A DNA stretch of 55,372 nt from Syntrophobacterales bacterium (GTDB lineage: Bacteria > Desulfobacterota > Desulfobaccia > Desulfobaccales > 0-14-0-80-60-11): the NCBI GenBank assembly GCA_020060385.1, contig JAGVAH010000010.1:1-55372 (forward strand). Reading direction: 5' to 3'. Positions 17,607 to 25,968 of the stretch are shown piece by piece. The notes beneath the pieces are model-generated. The model ran no database searches and was not told where the DNA came from. It was given only the letters and a program-made list of their open reading frames with translations. Position 1 is the stretch's first letter, and each line of letters begins with the position of its first letter. The position numbers were made by a program, and so were the translations under genes.

Positions 17607-18101
17607 ATGAAAATCCGGGTGGGCATTCTCACGGTCAGCGACAAAGGCCACGCGGGGGAGCGGGCAGATACCGCAGGCCCCGAACTGGGACTCCTGTTGA
17701 ATCAAGAAATATTCCAGGTGGCGGCCACGGGGCTGGTCCCCGACACCCAGGAGGCCATTGTCGCCCAACTGGTTCAGTGGAGCGATCAGGACCACCTGCA
17801 CCTCATCCTCACCACCGGGGGCACCGGCCTCACCCCCCGGGATATCACCCCGGAGGCCACCCTGGCCGTGGCCGAACGCCTGGTGCCTGGTATCCCCGAA
17901 GCCATGCGGGCCTTCGGCCTCACCAAGACCCCCCACGCCATGCTCTCCAGGGCGGTGGCCGTGACCCGGGGCTGCACCCTGATCATCAACCTCCCAGGCA
18001 GCCCCAAAGGCGCCCGGGAAAGCCTGGAAGCCATCCTCCCCGCCCTGCCCCACGCCCTGGAAAAGCTCCAAGGCAGTCCTGCCGAATGCGGCGCGCCTTA
18101 A
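17607..18101 (+). CDS. mog: MogA/MoaB-type molybdopterin adenylyltransferase
   Basis: A 164-residue protein of the MoCF-biosynthesis fold, which adenylylates molybdopterin before metal insertion. TVSDKGHAGERADTAGP at residues 9-25, the active-site loop LTTGGTGLTPRDITPEAT near 69-86 and NLPGSPKGARE near 131-141 are the family signatures. Mog and MoaB cannot be cleanly separated by eye. AGAGG precedes the ATG and a good promoter lies upstream. Together with the MOSC gene it suggests a molybdenum- or tungsten-enzyme background. Confidence 0.92.
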   Translation: MKIRVGILTVSDKGHAGERADTAGPELGLLLNQEIFQVAATGLVPDTQEAIVAQLVQWSDQDHLHLILTTGGTGLTPRDITPEATLAVAERLVPGIPEAMRAFGLTKTPHAMLSRAVAVTRGCTLIINLPGSPKGARESLEAILPALPHALEKLQGSPAECGAP

Positions 18102-18120
18102 GGGAGAGAAGGTGACCCAG

Positions 18121-18169
18121 TAATCAGTGATCAGTGATCAGTTTTTCCCTGGCCCCTGGCCCCTGTCTT
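18121..18169. repeat. heptad tract, seven units
   Basis: TAATCAG, TGATCAG, TGATCAG, TTTTTCC, CTGGCCC, CTGGCCC, CTGTCTT: seven units in one phase although the unit sequence changes midway. It lies between the converging mog and hypothetical genes. Confidence 0.65.
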
Positions 18170-18172
18170 CCT

Positions 18173-18565
18173 TCAGTTCCCCTCCGGGCCGGAGGGCCCC
18201 TCCTCCGGGGGCGGCGCCGCGGCCCGGGGAGGAGGCGCAGACGCCCAGGCGGTGCGGATCTTTTCCCTTATGCCTTCAATGGCTTGATATTGCTTGTCTT
18301 TACCGGCCTGAATGACTCTGGCCTTTCCCAGGGCGTCCTTCACGCCTTCGGTGAGCATGGGGTTGACTTCCCCCTGTGCCAGGGCCTGGAGCACCGCGCC
18401 CCCCAGGCGCCGCTGGGCCCGGCGGAGTCTTTGCTGCTGCCCGCAGATCAGGGTGTACCGGCCCAGGATCAGGGTCCGGCGCAGGGTGTTGACTGCGAAC
18501 CTCTTGGCACAGCCCCAGACGGCTTTCAGGACCCCTGCGGCCTGGTTTTTGACGTCAGCATTCAT
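18173..18565 (-). CDS. hypothetical protein, 130 aa
   Basis: No family recognised. Residues 1-100 look like a helical, Arg/Gln/Leu-rich domain (TLRRTLILGRYTLICGQQQRLRR) without a signal peptide or membrane span; the last 25 residues are a Pro/Ala/Gly-rich tail. I prefer this frame over the plus-strand frame in the same place because it has a good ribosome binding site (GGGAGAAGG about nine bases before ATG) and a mixed, protein-like composition. It is separated from the Mut7-C gene by 167 bases. Confidence 0.6.
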   Translation of the reverse strand: MNADVKNQAAGVLKAVWGCAKRFAVNTLRRTLILGRYTLICGQQQRLRRAQRRLGGAVLQALAQGEVNPMLTEGVKDALGKARVIQAGKDKQYQAIEGIREKIRTAWASAPPPRAAAPPPEEGPSGPEGN

Positions 18566-18732
18566 GATTTAACCTTCTCCCGCAAAATTATGGACTCGGT
18601 CCTTAATGGGTTTTTCCAGGCCTTTTCACCAATATAGGGTTAAGGATGCCGCCAGGCAATCCAGGAGACCCGAAAAAAGCTGTTTAAGGGGCAGGGCCAA
18701 ATGGTTAACCTGCCGCCTGCTGCCCCCCGCCC

Positions 18733-19173
18733 CTACCCCAATTTTTCCATCACCCTGCCGACAATGCCCGGCAGGTGGCTGCCGGGCCAGAAGATCTGGC
18801 GGCATTGGGGGCATTGGTGAAACTGCTCCTGGGTATGGAAGACATGTTCAGGCACCAACCCCAGAACCTGCTCCCGGGGTAGGGCCACCAGGATGGCGTT
18901 GCATTGGCCGCAGCGGCTGAGAAACTTGAGGTGGCCCCGGGTAATCCCCAGGCCGCGGATCACTTCCTCCAGTTGGGTCTCGGGGTCGGCGGCGGTAAGC
19001 ACCAGCAGATCTTCCCGGCTCTGGCGGGCCAGGGCCTGTTGCCGGGTCAAAAGGTGGACGCCGGGCACCGCGGCCGGCAACCTGGAGGAGAACCGCTGCA
19101 CCGTGGTGTCAAAACCGCAGAACCGCAGCCATTTGGCCAGCCCCGCCAGGGGCAGGTCCACGATGAACTTCAT
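18733..19173 (-). CDS. Mut7-C RNase domain protein with zinc ribbon
   Basis: A 146-residue protein of the Mut7-C family (PF01927). The N-terminal PIN-like half contains MKFIVDLPLAGLAKWLRFCGFDT and LLVLTAADPE, whose acidic residues would bind metal; the C-terminal half has paired cysteines (CGQCN near 88-92, CPQCR near 121-125) forming a zinc ribbon. RNase activity is inferred from the family; no bacterial substrate is known to me. It lies between two heptad tracts and the hypothetical gene. Confidence 0.88.
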   Translation of the reverse strand: MKFIVDLPLAGLAKWLRFCGFDTTVQRFSSRLPAAVPGVHLLTRQQALARQSREDLLVLTAADPETQLEEVIRGLGITRGHLKFLSRCGQCNAILVALPREQVLGLVPEHVFHTQEQFHQCPQCRQIFWPGSHLPGIVGRVMEKLG

Positions 19174-19194
19174 GGCCTTGCCCTTAATCTGGTT

Positions 19195-19222
19195 AGTTCA
19201 AAGTTCAAGGTTCAAAGCTAAG
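19195..19222. repeat. heptad tract, unit AGTTCAA
   Basis: AGTTCAA, AGTTCAA, GGTTCAA, AGCTAAG, just before the start of the Mut7-C gene. Confidence 0.6.
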
Positions 19223-19282
19223 ACCAAGATTTCTTATAAACTCTTAGTATTTGATGGGGAAGCCGAAGTCTCAGGTGTAACT

Positions 19283-19310
19283 GCTCACTGCCCAACGCTC
19301 ACTGCTCATT
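19283..19310. repeat. heptad tract, unit GCTCACT
   Basis: GCTCACT, GCCCAAC, GCTCACT, GCTCATT, running over the stop codon of the LolB-like gene. Confidence 0.6.
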
Positions 19311-20088
19311 TCAAAGGTTCTTCCACCACTGCCGGGGACTTGGGCAGGGTCAGATCCCCGTCCTTGAGGAGGGGGTTAACCAGCATCTCTCTATAGGCCA
19401 GGCGCAGTTCTCCCTTCGGCTGCAGGGTCTTCACCGTTACCTGGCCGGGCAGGCCGGGGGCGGTCTGCCCGTAGTTGGTGAACTCCGCGGCAAAGCGGAG
19501 CTGGCCATCGGGCCCGAACCATTCATCTTTAACCGGCTGCAGCTCCTGGGCCCCCACCCAGAGGCGCTCTTTGATGGCTCCGTCAGGATAGCGCCATTCC
19601 AAGAGATAACGTCCCTGGTCCCTTTCATAGGCCCACTTGAAGGGTGGGCCAGAACTCAAAGGCAGGTCTCCCACCATCAGGCGCAGGGCCTGGTGCAGGG
19701 TCATGGCCGGGGGAATGAAGGCCGCCAGGTTGCCGGGAGTGGCCGCGCCCCGGTAGAGTTTGCCCTCTTTGGGGGAAAGGACCTGCACTTCCCGGCCATT
19801 GCTGTAGAAGTACAGCAGGGAACGGCCCAGGAAATCCAGGACGTCCGCCCTGATGGTCTCGGGCATGCGGCCCTTGATGAGGCTGGTGCCCGAATAATTC
19901 CGCTGGGGAGAAAGAAAGGTGAGGCGTCCCTTGGCCTCGAAGGATTGCACCTGGGGCCTTCCGGCCTGGAGCCGGGAAACCAGCTCCGCGGCTGAAGAAA
20001 CAGTAACAGGAGGAGCCGGAGGCGGCAGGGAGCGGCACCCCCCCAGGCAGAGAGCCGCCACCAGCCAAACCAGGCGCCGCGGCTTCAA
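19306..20088 (-). CDS. LolB-like / DUF4292-like outer membrane lipoprotein
   Basis: A 260-residue lipoprotein: signal peptide with lipobox LGGC (Cys18), then a beta-rich domain reminiscent of LolB, which inserts lipoproteins into the outer membrane. Segments such as FEAKGRLTFLSPQRNYSGT and LLYFYSNGREVQVLSPKEGKLYRG fit the half-open barrel pattern. True LolB is about 200 residues and diverges strongly, so this could also be a DUF4292-type lipoprotein. The ATG overlaps the stop of the upstream TPR gene by four bases (ATGA), so the two are translationally coupled and likely act together at the outer membrane. Confidence 0.8.
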   Translation of the reverse strand: MKPRRLVWLVAALCLGGCRSLPPPAPPVTVSSAAELVSRLQAGRPQVQSFEAKGRLTFLSPQRNYSGTSLIKGRMPETIRADVLDFLGRSLLYFYSNGREVQVLSPKEGKLYRGAATPGNLAAFIPPAMTLHQALRLMVGDLPLSSGPPFKWAYERDQGRYLLEWRYPDGAIKERLWVGAQELQPVKDEWFGPDGQLRFAAEFTNYGQTAPGLPGQVTVKTLQPKGELRLAYREMLVNPLLKDGDLTLPKSPAVVEEPLK

Positions 20089-21785
20089 TGGTTTTCCCCT
20101 TTGGTGGCGGATTCCAACTCTTTGATCTTTTTCCGCAGTTCCTTGATGTTGGCGTTTTCCAGGGTCAGGGCGCGGCGGTAGGTGCGTAGGGCCTCGGCGG
20201 GGCGTTTCTGTTTGAGGTAGGCGTCCCCCAGGTGTTCGGCCACAGTACCGTCGTGGGGCATGATCTTGGCGGCCCGCTCCAGTTCTTCCACGGCCCGGTC
20301 GATCTGGCCTTTCTTAAAGAAGACCCACCCCAGGCTGTCGACGATGAAGCCGCTGTCGGGTTTGGCCCGGAGGGCCGCGCGGATCAACCTTTCGGCCTCA
20401 TCCAGATGAATGCCCGCTTCGGCATAGGAATATCCCAGGAAATTTTGGGCGTCGGGATTATCCGGGTCCAGTTCCAAAACGGCCTTAATATACTTGATGC
20501 TGTTCTCTATGTCCTTCTTCTTTTCATAGATCACCGCCAGGCGGAAATTGATCTCTTCCGAGCGGGGCAGTTTTTCCAGTCCCTCCAGGAGCACGGCAAT
20601 GGCCCGGTCCCAGCGCCGTTCATCTTCATAAAAATAGGCCCAGGTCAGATAAATATCCTCTCGATTGGGCGCCGCTTTCTTGAGCTCGGCCAAGAGACGG
20701 AAGGCCTGATCTTTTTCCCCCTGCTGGAAGTAGAGATAGGCCAACCGCAGCCGCGCGGAGATGAAATTTTCGCAGTTCCGGTCCACCAGTTGGTATTCCC
20801 GGGCTGCGGCCCGTAGATCTCCTTTCTCCTCCAGGGCCAGGCCCACGTAATAACGGGCCCTTTCCCGGTAGCGGGGGTGTTCCATCACCTGGCGGAATTC
20901 CCGGATGGCGGCGTCAGCCTCCTTCTGTTCCAGATAAATGAGGCCGATATTAAAGATCAGGGCGACTTCGTTTTTATCCAGTTCCTTGGCCTTCTGGAAG
21001 GCCCTATGGGCTTCCACCCGGCGCCCCAGGATCAAGGCCAGACGGCCGATACTGGTGTAGGCCCGGGCGTTCTTGGGCTGCCGCTTTAAAATGCGGCGAT
21101 AAAGGTTCATGGCCCGGGAATAATGCTTTTCCCTTTCCAGGACCGTGGCCAGGTCGAACATGGCCGGGACAAAATTGGGGTCCATGGTGAGGACCCGCAG
21201 CAGTTCCTTCTTGGCTTCCGCCAGTTGATCCATCTCCAGATAAATGCGCCCCAGGTAATAATAACCCACCAACAACCTGGGCTCCTGGCGCAGCAGTTCC
21301 TGAATGGAGCGGACGGCTTTAAAATAGCGCCGCTGCTGGGCATAGAGGGTGGCCAGAAAGAGGCGGGCCTCCTTGTTTTCGGGGTCCAGCACCAGGATGC
21401 GTTCGTATTCCGCGGTGGCCTCCCGGAGCTGATTCAGACCCACATGGAGCCCGGCCAGAATGAAATGAGCCTCCTGCTGTTTGGGATCCAGCCTTAAGGC
21501 CTTGTTCACATGCTCCAGGGCCTTCTTCACCTCCCCCAGGCGCTGGTAGAGGGCCGCCAGTTCCGTCTCCATCTGCGCGGAGTCAGGGTCGTATTTCAAG
21601 GCCTCTTCATATTCCTTGACCGCACCCCCGGCATCCTCCGCCAGCAGATAACGTTGGGCCAGCAGGTAATGGTAGTATGCCTCGCTCCTCGAGGGCTCCA
21701 CCCCCTCCCCAGAGATTCCCCCGGTGCGGATTCCCAGAGAGTGACACCCCCCCCGCCCAAGAGCATCAAGAAGAGCAGGCCCCAA
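20085..21785 (-). CDS. TPR-repeat protein, probably a lipoprotein with a broken signal-peptide frame
   Basis: About 13 tetratricopeptide repeats fill residues 35-540 (for example AYYHYLLAQRYLLAEDAGGAVKEYEEAL); such solenoids act as protein-interaction scaffolds. As the frame stands, the protein would start at a TTG (21785) with a leader that makes little sense. In another frame, an ATG at 21832 encodes a clear hydrophobic signal sequence (MGIIFKAWLAPRIIIIWGLLFLM is its start), and removing one G from the run at 21747-21754 fuses it to the TPR frame as ...LLGGGCHSLGIRTGG, a lipobox. So the true gene probably spans 20085-21832. It overlaps the LolB-like gene by four bases. Confidence 0.85.
   Translation of the reverse strand: MGPALLDALGRGGCHSLGIRTGGISGEGVEPSRSEAYYHYLLAQRYLLAEDAGGAVKEYEEALKYDPDSAQMETELAALYQRLGEVKKALEHVNKALRLDPKQQEAHFILAGLHVGLNQLREATAEYERILVLDPENKEARLFLATLYAQQRRYFKAVRSIQELLRQEPRLLVGYYYLGRIYLEMDQLAEAKKELLRVLTMDPNFVPAMFDLATVLEREKHYSRAMNLYRRILKRQPKNARAYTSIGRLALILGRRVEAHRAFQKAKELDKNEVALIFNIGLIYLEQKEADAAIREFRQVMEHPRYRERARYYVGLALEEKGDLRAAAREYQLVDRNCENFISARLRLAYLYFQQGEKDQAFRLLAELKKAAPNREDIYLTWAYFYEDERRWDRAIAVLLEGLEKLPRSEEINFRLAVIYEKKKDIENSIKYIKAVLELDPDNPDAQNFLGYSYAEAGIHLDEAERLIRAALRAKPDSGFIVDSLGWVFFKKGQIDRAVEELERAAKIMPHDGTVAEHLGDAYLKQKRPAEALRTYRRALTLENANIKELRKKIKELESATKGENH
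21747..21754 (-). other. run of eight G where the TPR lipoprotein frame breaks
   Basis: Eight C on the plus strand. Seven would join the signal peptide starting at 21832 to the TPR frame and create a lipobox ending at Cys. Either a sequencing/assembly indel or a slippage-prone contingency tract. Confidence 0.7.
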
Positions 21786-21932
21786 ATAATGATGATCCTG
21801 GGGGCGAGCCAGGCCTTAAAAATTATCCCCATCAGCTAATAATTCCTCTCGCTTCCACGCACCACTAAATAATAATGGTTCATGAGTATGGATATATATT
21901 GGGTACCAATAGCAGCGCGGCTTTTCTCCACG

Positions 21933-22931
21933 TTAATCACTCATGGGGGTTTGATAATCTTCCCAATCCGGGATTTCGTTCTTGAGAAAGTGGCGCAATT
22001 TTTTGATCATCCGGTCCTCAATCTGGCGCACCCTTTCCCGGGAAATCTGATGACGGGCCCCGATTTCCTGCAAGGTCAGGGGGTGTTCCGCCAGCAGCCG
22101 CAGGTTTAAAATGTCCAGTTCCTTCTCATTCAGATCTTTCTTAAACTCTTCCAGTTTGCGGCGGAAGAGATCCTTCAATTCCCAATCGGCCAGGGCCTCT
22201 TCCACCTGGGGTTCCGAGGCCGGCAGGAAATTTTTGTGGTACTCGTCCGAACCCTCTTTCAGGGGCGCGTCCAGGGATAATTCCCATCCCCCCAGGCGTT
22301 GGTCCATCTCTATGACTTCCTCTTCCCGCACCTGCAGGGTCTCCGCCAACAGCTTGGGGCCCGGCTCGAAGCCCAGAGCCCGGAGCTTCTCCTTCTCCCT
22401 TCTTAAGTTGTAGAAAAGTTTGCGCTGGGACTGGGTGGTGCCGATCTTCACCAGCTTCCAGTTGTCCATGATGAACTTGAGGATATAGGCCTTGATCCAA
22501 AAGGAGGCGTAATAAGAAAGCTTAATGCCCCGGTAGGGATCGAATTTTTTGATGGCGTGCATCAGGCCGATATTGCCCTCCTGGATCAGGTCCAAGAGGT
22601 TTTTCATCCAGAACTTTTGAAATTCCAGGGCGATCTTGATGACCAGGCGCAGATTGCTGGTAATCAGCTTATAGCCCGTCTCCTTGTCCTTGGTTTCATG
22701 ATAATGGAGGGTCAGTTCCTTTTCTTCTTCCGGAGTGAGCAGGGCATAGCGGTTGGCCTCCCGGATATAGCGCTGCAGGAGGTCCAGCTCCACCGGCACC
22801 GGCAGGGCGGCTTTGCCCTGGGGCTCCTCTTCCTGGGCCTCCTCCGGGACCTCTTCCAACTCCGGCTCCAGGATTTCCGGCAATTCCTGGTTGTAGTCGT
22901 CTTTTTGGTCCAGATCAAACTGATCGTTCAC
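21933..22931 (-). CDS. rpoH: RNA polymerase sigma factor RpoH (sigma-32 type)
   Basis: A 332-residue alternative sigma factor for heat-shock promoters. After an acidic N-terminal stretch (residues 15-42) come region 2 (NLRLVIKIALEFQ, LLDLIQEGNIGLMHAIKKFD, the -10 binding helix WIKAYIL), the RpoH box just after it (KLVKIGTTQSQRKLFYNL) and region 4 with a helix-turn-helix (TLQEIGARHQISRERVRQIEDR). The start is GTG at 22931 with an AGGAAGG-type site. It follows hisF by 29 bases, so it is probably co-transcribed with hisHF. The same window shows HrcA-type control of groE, so heat-shock control may be split between RpoH and HrcA. Confidence 0.93.
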   Translation of the reverse strand: MNDQFDLDQKDDYNQELPEILEPELEEVPEEAQEEEPQGKAALPVPVELDLLQRYIREANRYALLTPEEEKELTLHYHETKDKETGYKLITSNLRLVIKIALEFQKFWMKNLLDLIQEGNIGLMHAIKKFDPYRGIKLSYYASFWIKAYILKFIMDNWKLVKIGTTQSQRKLFYNLRREKEKLRALGFEPGPKLLAETLQVREEEVIEMDQRLGGWELSLDAPLKEGSDEYHKNFLPASEPQVEEALADWELKDLFRRKLEEFKKDLNEKELDILNLRLLAEHPLTLQEIGARHQISRERVRQIEDRMIKKLRHFLKNEIPDWEDYQTPMSD

Positions 22932-22960
22932 TGAGACCTTCCTGGGTGCAACTTACCGGT

Positions 22961-23740
22961 TTACCAGAGGAGGCGCACGGGAATGCCCCGCTGCTGGAGA
23001 TAATCCTTGATCTCCTGGATGCTATAGGTGCCGTAATGGACCATGGAGGCGATGAGCGCGGCGTCGGCCCGGCCCGTGGTCAGCACCTCCGCCAGATGCT
23101 CCGGCGTGCCCGCGCCCCCGGAGGCGATGACCGGGATGGAGACTGCTGCGGAAATCATCCGGGTCAGGGTCAGTTCGTAGCCCGCCTGGGTGCCGTCCGC
23201 GTCAATGGAATTGAGGCAGATCTCCCCCGCGCCCAGCCGTTCCGCTTCCTGAGCCCACCAGAGCGCGTCGATGCCCATGGGGGTGCGGCCGCCGTGGATC
23301 ACCATCTCGTAGCCCGAAGGGATGGCCTCCGAGGACGCCACTTTTTTCACGTCCATCCCCAAAACGATGCACTGGCTGCCGAAATCTCTGGCCCCCGCGG
23401 CGATGAGATTGGGCTCCAACATCGCCGCAGTATTGACGCTGACCTTTTCCGCGCCGGCCAGGAGCACGGCCCGCATATCCTGGAGATTGCGGATGCCGCC
23501 GCCCACGGAGAAGGGGATGAGAATGGCCGCGGCCACCTGCCGCACCACCTCGATCATGATGTCCCGGCGGTCGCTGGACGCGGTGATGTCGTAAAACACC
23601 AGCTCATCGGCCCCGGCTTCGTAATAATGCCGGGCCATGGCCACCGGATCGCCGATATCCACATTGTTCTTGAATTTGATGCCCTTGGTGGTGCGGCCGT
23701 CCCTGACGTCCAGGCAGGGGATGATGCGCTTACTCAGCAT
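22961..23740 (-). CDS. hisF: imidazole glycerol phosphate synthase cyclase subunit HisF
   Basis: Uses ammonia from HisH to close the imidazole ring, giving IGP and AICAR in histidine synthesis. A complete 259-residue (beta-alpha)8 barrel with both catalytic aspartates, Asp11 (IPCLDVRDG) and Asp130 (VLGMDVKKV), and phosphate-binding GGGIRN and [10 protein letters not shown]. The start overlaps the end of hisH by 11 bases, as expected for subunits made in equal amounts. rpoH follows. Confidence 0.97.
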   Translation of the reverse strand: MLSKRIIPCLDVRDGRTTKGIKFKNNVDIGDPVAMARHYYEAGADELVFYDITASSDRRDIMIEVVRQVAAAILIPFSVGGGIRNLQDMRAVLLAGAEKVSVNTAAMLEPNLIAAGARDFGSQCIVLGMDVKKVASSEAIPSGYEMVIHGGRTPMGIDALWWAQEAERLGAGEICLNSIDADGTQAGYELTLTRMISAAVSIPVIASGGAGTPEHLAEVLTTGRADAALIASMVHYGTYSIQEIKDYLQQRGIPVRLLW

Positions 23741-24353
23741 AGGAACCGTCCCAGGCCAGAAAATTTTCCAGGAGCTGCAACCCGAAACGGCCGCTCTTTT
23801 CCGGGTGAAACTGGGTGGCCACCAGGTTGCGCCAACCGATGACGCTGGAAAAAGTGGCGCCGTGCTCCGTGACCCCCAGGACCATGTCTTCCTGGGCTGG
23901 AGAAGGATAATAACTATGCACGAAATAATATTCGGCCCCCTCCGGCAGCCCCTTAAAAATGGGGTGTTCCCGGAGAAACCGCACCTGGTTCCAGCCCATG
24001 TGGGGGATCTTCAAACCTGGCTGCCGGGGCAGGGCCCGGGTGCGCCCGGGGAGCACCCCCAGGCAGCGGGTGTTCTCATTTTCATCGCTGTATTCCAGGA
24101 CCACCTGGGCCCCCAGGCAGATCCCCAGAATGGGCGCCCCCCGGGCAAAGGCCTCCTGCAGGGCCTGATCCAGCTGCAGCTCCTGGAGGATGGCCATGGC
24201 CTTGCCGGCCGCGCCCACTCCGGGGAAGATGACGCGCTGGGCCCGGGCCACCACTGCCGGGTCCTGGGTCACCTCCCCGGCCACTCCCAGGACCTTCAGG
24301 GAACGCACCACACTGGTGAGGTTCCCGGCCTGATAATCTATGATCACCACCAT
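23730..24353 (-). CDS. hisH: imidazole glycerol phosphate synthase glutaminase subunit HisH
   Basis: Class I glutamine amidotransferase that feeds ammonia to HisF. 207 residues with the catalytic triad: Cys79 in LGICLGAQ, His183 and Glu185 in QFHPEKSG. The start [12 protein letters not shown] is standard for the family. The ribosome binding site is weak. It is the first of three genes (hisH, hisF, rpoH); the other his genes are not in the window. Confidence 0.97.
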   Translation of the reverse strand: MVVIIDYQAGNLTSVVRSLKVLGVAGEVTQDPAVVARAQRVIFPGVGAAGKAMAILQELQLDQALQEAFARGAPILGICLGAQVVLEYSDENENTRCLGVLPGRTRALPRQPGLKIPHMGWNQVRFLREHPIFKGLPEGAEYYFVHSYYPSPAQEDMVLGVTEHGATFSSVIGWRNLVATQFHPEKSGRFGLQLLENFLAWDGSYAE

Positions 24354-24598
24354 AAGGGGTCTTACTTTCCCAATAAATTTCTAACCTAGAGAATCTATCA
24401 ATCCCACGTCCTTACGTCAATATAATCCCTTGAAAAATGGGGAGGGAGAGAGGGAACGCTGATTAAAGGAATCTTATCCAGAACTTTGGAACATGTTCAT
24501 GATTATGGCCTGCGGCAAGTTACTCTAAAGACATCTGGTTGAGCCGCCGGGGGAATGCGGCAGTGCGGCCAGATTTGCAAGCGGCCAGGTTTTGTAAG

Positions 24599-24679
24599 CC
24601 CCCCTTTTCTAAAGGGAGATTCACTCTGATTATTAGGCGGTTATATAATTCCCCCTTGCCTCCCTTAAGAAAAGAGAGG
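24599..24679. repeat. 81-bp element with about 20-bp terminal inverted repeats
   Basis: The left arm CCCCCCTTTTCTAAAGGGAG and the right arm at 24660-24679 are inverted repeats, 17 of 20 matching. MITE-like or REP-like; no second copy in this window. Confidence 0.5.
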
Positions 24680-24747
24680 TATAAAAATTCCCAGATCAGA
24701 CCTTGCCATATATCAAAGAGCCACACTAGCTAACAGAATTTTCTAAG

Positions 24748-24782
24748 GCTGACTGCTGATAGCTGCAAGCTGACTGCTTCCT
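24748..24782. repeat. heptad tract, unit GCTGACT
   Basis: Five 7-base units: GCTGACT, GCTGATA, GCTGCAA, GCTGACT, GCTTCCT, ending just before the ribosome binding site of the LOR/SDH gene. Confidence 0.7.
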
Positions 24783-24796
24783 AGGAGGTTCACCCC

Positions 24797-25894
24797 ATGG
24801 CCTTTACTCTGCCCCCGTATCATCCTCCGGATTTTCACCAGCCGCCGCTTAAAGATGCGCCCCTGGTGCGCTTCGCCCCGGTGCTGCAGCCGGGTATCGC
24901 TCCGGAAAACTACCATGCCACCACCATCTTCCCGGAGTATTTGCAATTGCATAAGGGCCACTGGGTCTTAATCACCCAATCCCGGATGGATTGCGTGGTG
25001 GTCCGGCTGGGAGACGGCTCGCTGCTGGTCAAGGAATTTCACCACCTGCAAAAAGGGGAGGAGGTGGCCTTGGGCCGGGGGGAAAACGGCGAGGAGGGCA
25101 TCTTCGTCCATACCGAGGCCTTTGCGCCGCCGCGGCCGCTGGCCGAGAAATTCCCGTTTCGCACCTTTCCCTCCCGGGAGACCTCCTTTTCCATAGATTA
25201 CGATGAACTGTACGAACTCTTGGCCCATGAACGGGAAAAGGGCTTCATCCTCTGGGTGGTGGGTCCGGCCGCGGTCTTTGACCGGGATTCCCGGGAGGCC
25301 CTGGTCTCGCTGATCAAGCAGGGTTACATCCACGGCCTCCTGGCCGGCAATGCCCTGGCGGTCCATGACCTGGAAGCCGCGCTCTTTCAAACGGCCCTGG
25401 GCCAGGAGATTTATAGCAAGCGCCAGGTCCACCTGGGGCATTACCATCATCTGGACGCCCTCAATCTGGTGCGGGCTGCCGGCTCCCTGGCCCGGGCCAT
25501 GGAATCCGGGTTGGTCAAAGATGGGGTGATGCACGCCCTTTGGCAACAGCAGATACCCTACGTCCTGGCCGGCTCCATCCGGGACGACGGGCCCCTGCCG
25601 GAGGTGATCACCGATGTCCTTTCAGCCCAGGACGCCATGAGGGCTTTATGTAACCGGGCCACCACGGTGATTGCCGTGGCCAGCCAGTTGCACAGCATTG
25701 CCGCGGGCAATCTGATTCCTGGTTATCGGGTCCTGCCGGAGGGCCAGGTGCGGCCGGTCTATTTTTATGTGGTGGATATGAGCGAATTCGCTATGGCCAA
25801 GCTCGCCAACCGGGGCTCCCTGGCGGCCCGGGGGATTTTGACCAACGCCCAGGATTTCCTGGTGATCTTGGCCCGGGGCCTGAGCCGGAGATGA
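24797..25894 (+). CDS. LOR/SDH-type protein (TIGR00300-like, possible ornithine cyclodeaminase)
   Basis: A 365-residue protein whose C-terminal two thirds resemble the LOR/SDH bifunctional-enzyme conserved region (TIGR00300), best known from archaeal ornithine cyclodeaminases and the ArgZ-type arginine dihydrolase C-terminus. The segment GSIRDDGPLPEVITDV (near residues 256-271) and the NAD-binding-like VVGPAAVFD and GLLAGNALAVHDLE stretches are the basis. The N-terminal 130 residues are less typical. Activity on ornithine is an inference. AGGAGG lies eight bases before the ATG. It stands alone between hisH and the hybrid kinase. Confidence 0.75.
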   Translation: MAFTLPPYHPPDFHQPPLKDAPLVRFAPVLQPGIAPENYHATTIFPEYLQLHKGHWVLITQSRMDCVVVRLGDGSLLVKEFHHLQKGEEVALGRGENGEEGIFVHTEAFAPPRPLAEKFPFRTFPSRETSFSIDYDELYELLAHEREKGFILWVVGPAAVFDRDSREALVSLIKQGYIHGLLAGNALAVHDLEAALFQTALGQEIYSKRQVHLGHYHHLDALNLVRAAGSLARAMESGLVKDGVMHALWQQQIPYVLAGSIRDDGPLPEVITDVLSAQDAMRALCNRATTVIAVASQLHSIAAGNLIPGYRVLPEGQVRPVYFYVVDMSEFAMAKLANRGSLAARGILTNAQDFLVILARGLSRR

Positions 25895-25968
25895 TGGCTG
25901 ACATAGCAAATATGTGGCAGTGACCTTGAATATCAAAGGTTGCATGTTGATAGCTGCGTTCATGCAGG

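Larger units (their letters stand above)
24354..24796. other. divergent intergenic region, 443 bp
   Basis: Lies between hisH (minus) and the LOR/SDH gene (plus). Contains an 81-bp palindromic element (24599-24679) and a heptad tract (24748-24782). No gene seen. Confidence 0.55.

Noticed and set aside
18134-18637. Plus-strand frame of 167 residues opposite the hypothetical gene
   Set aside because: The minus-strand frame has a better start and composition; the plus frame begins in a heptad tract.
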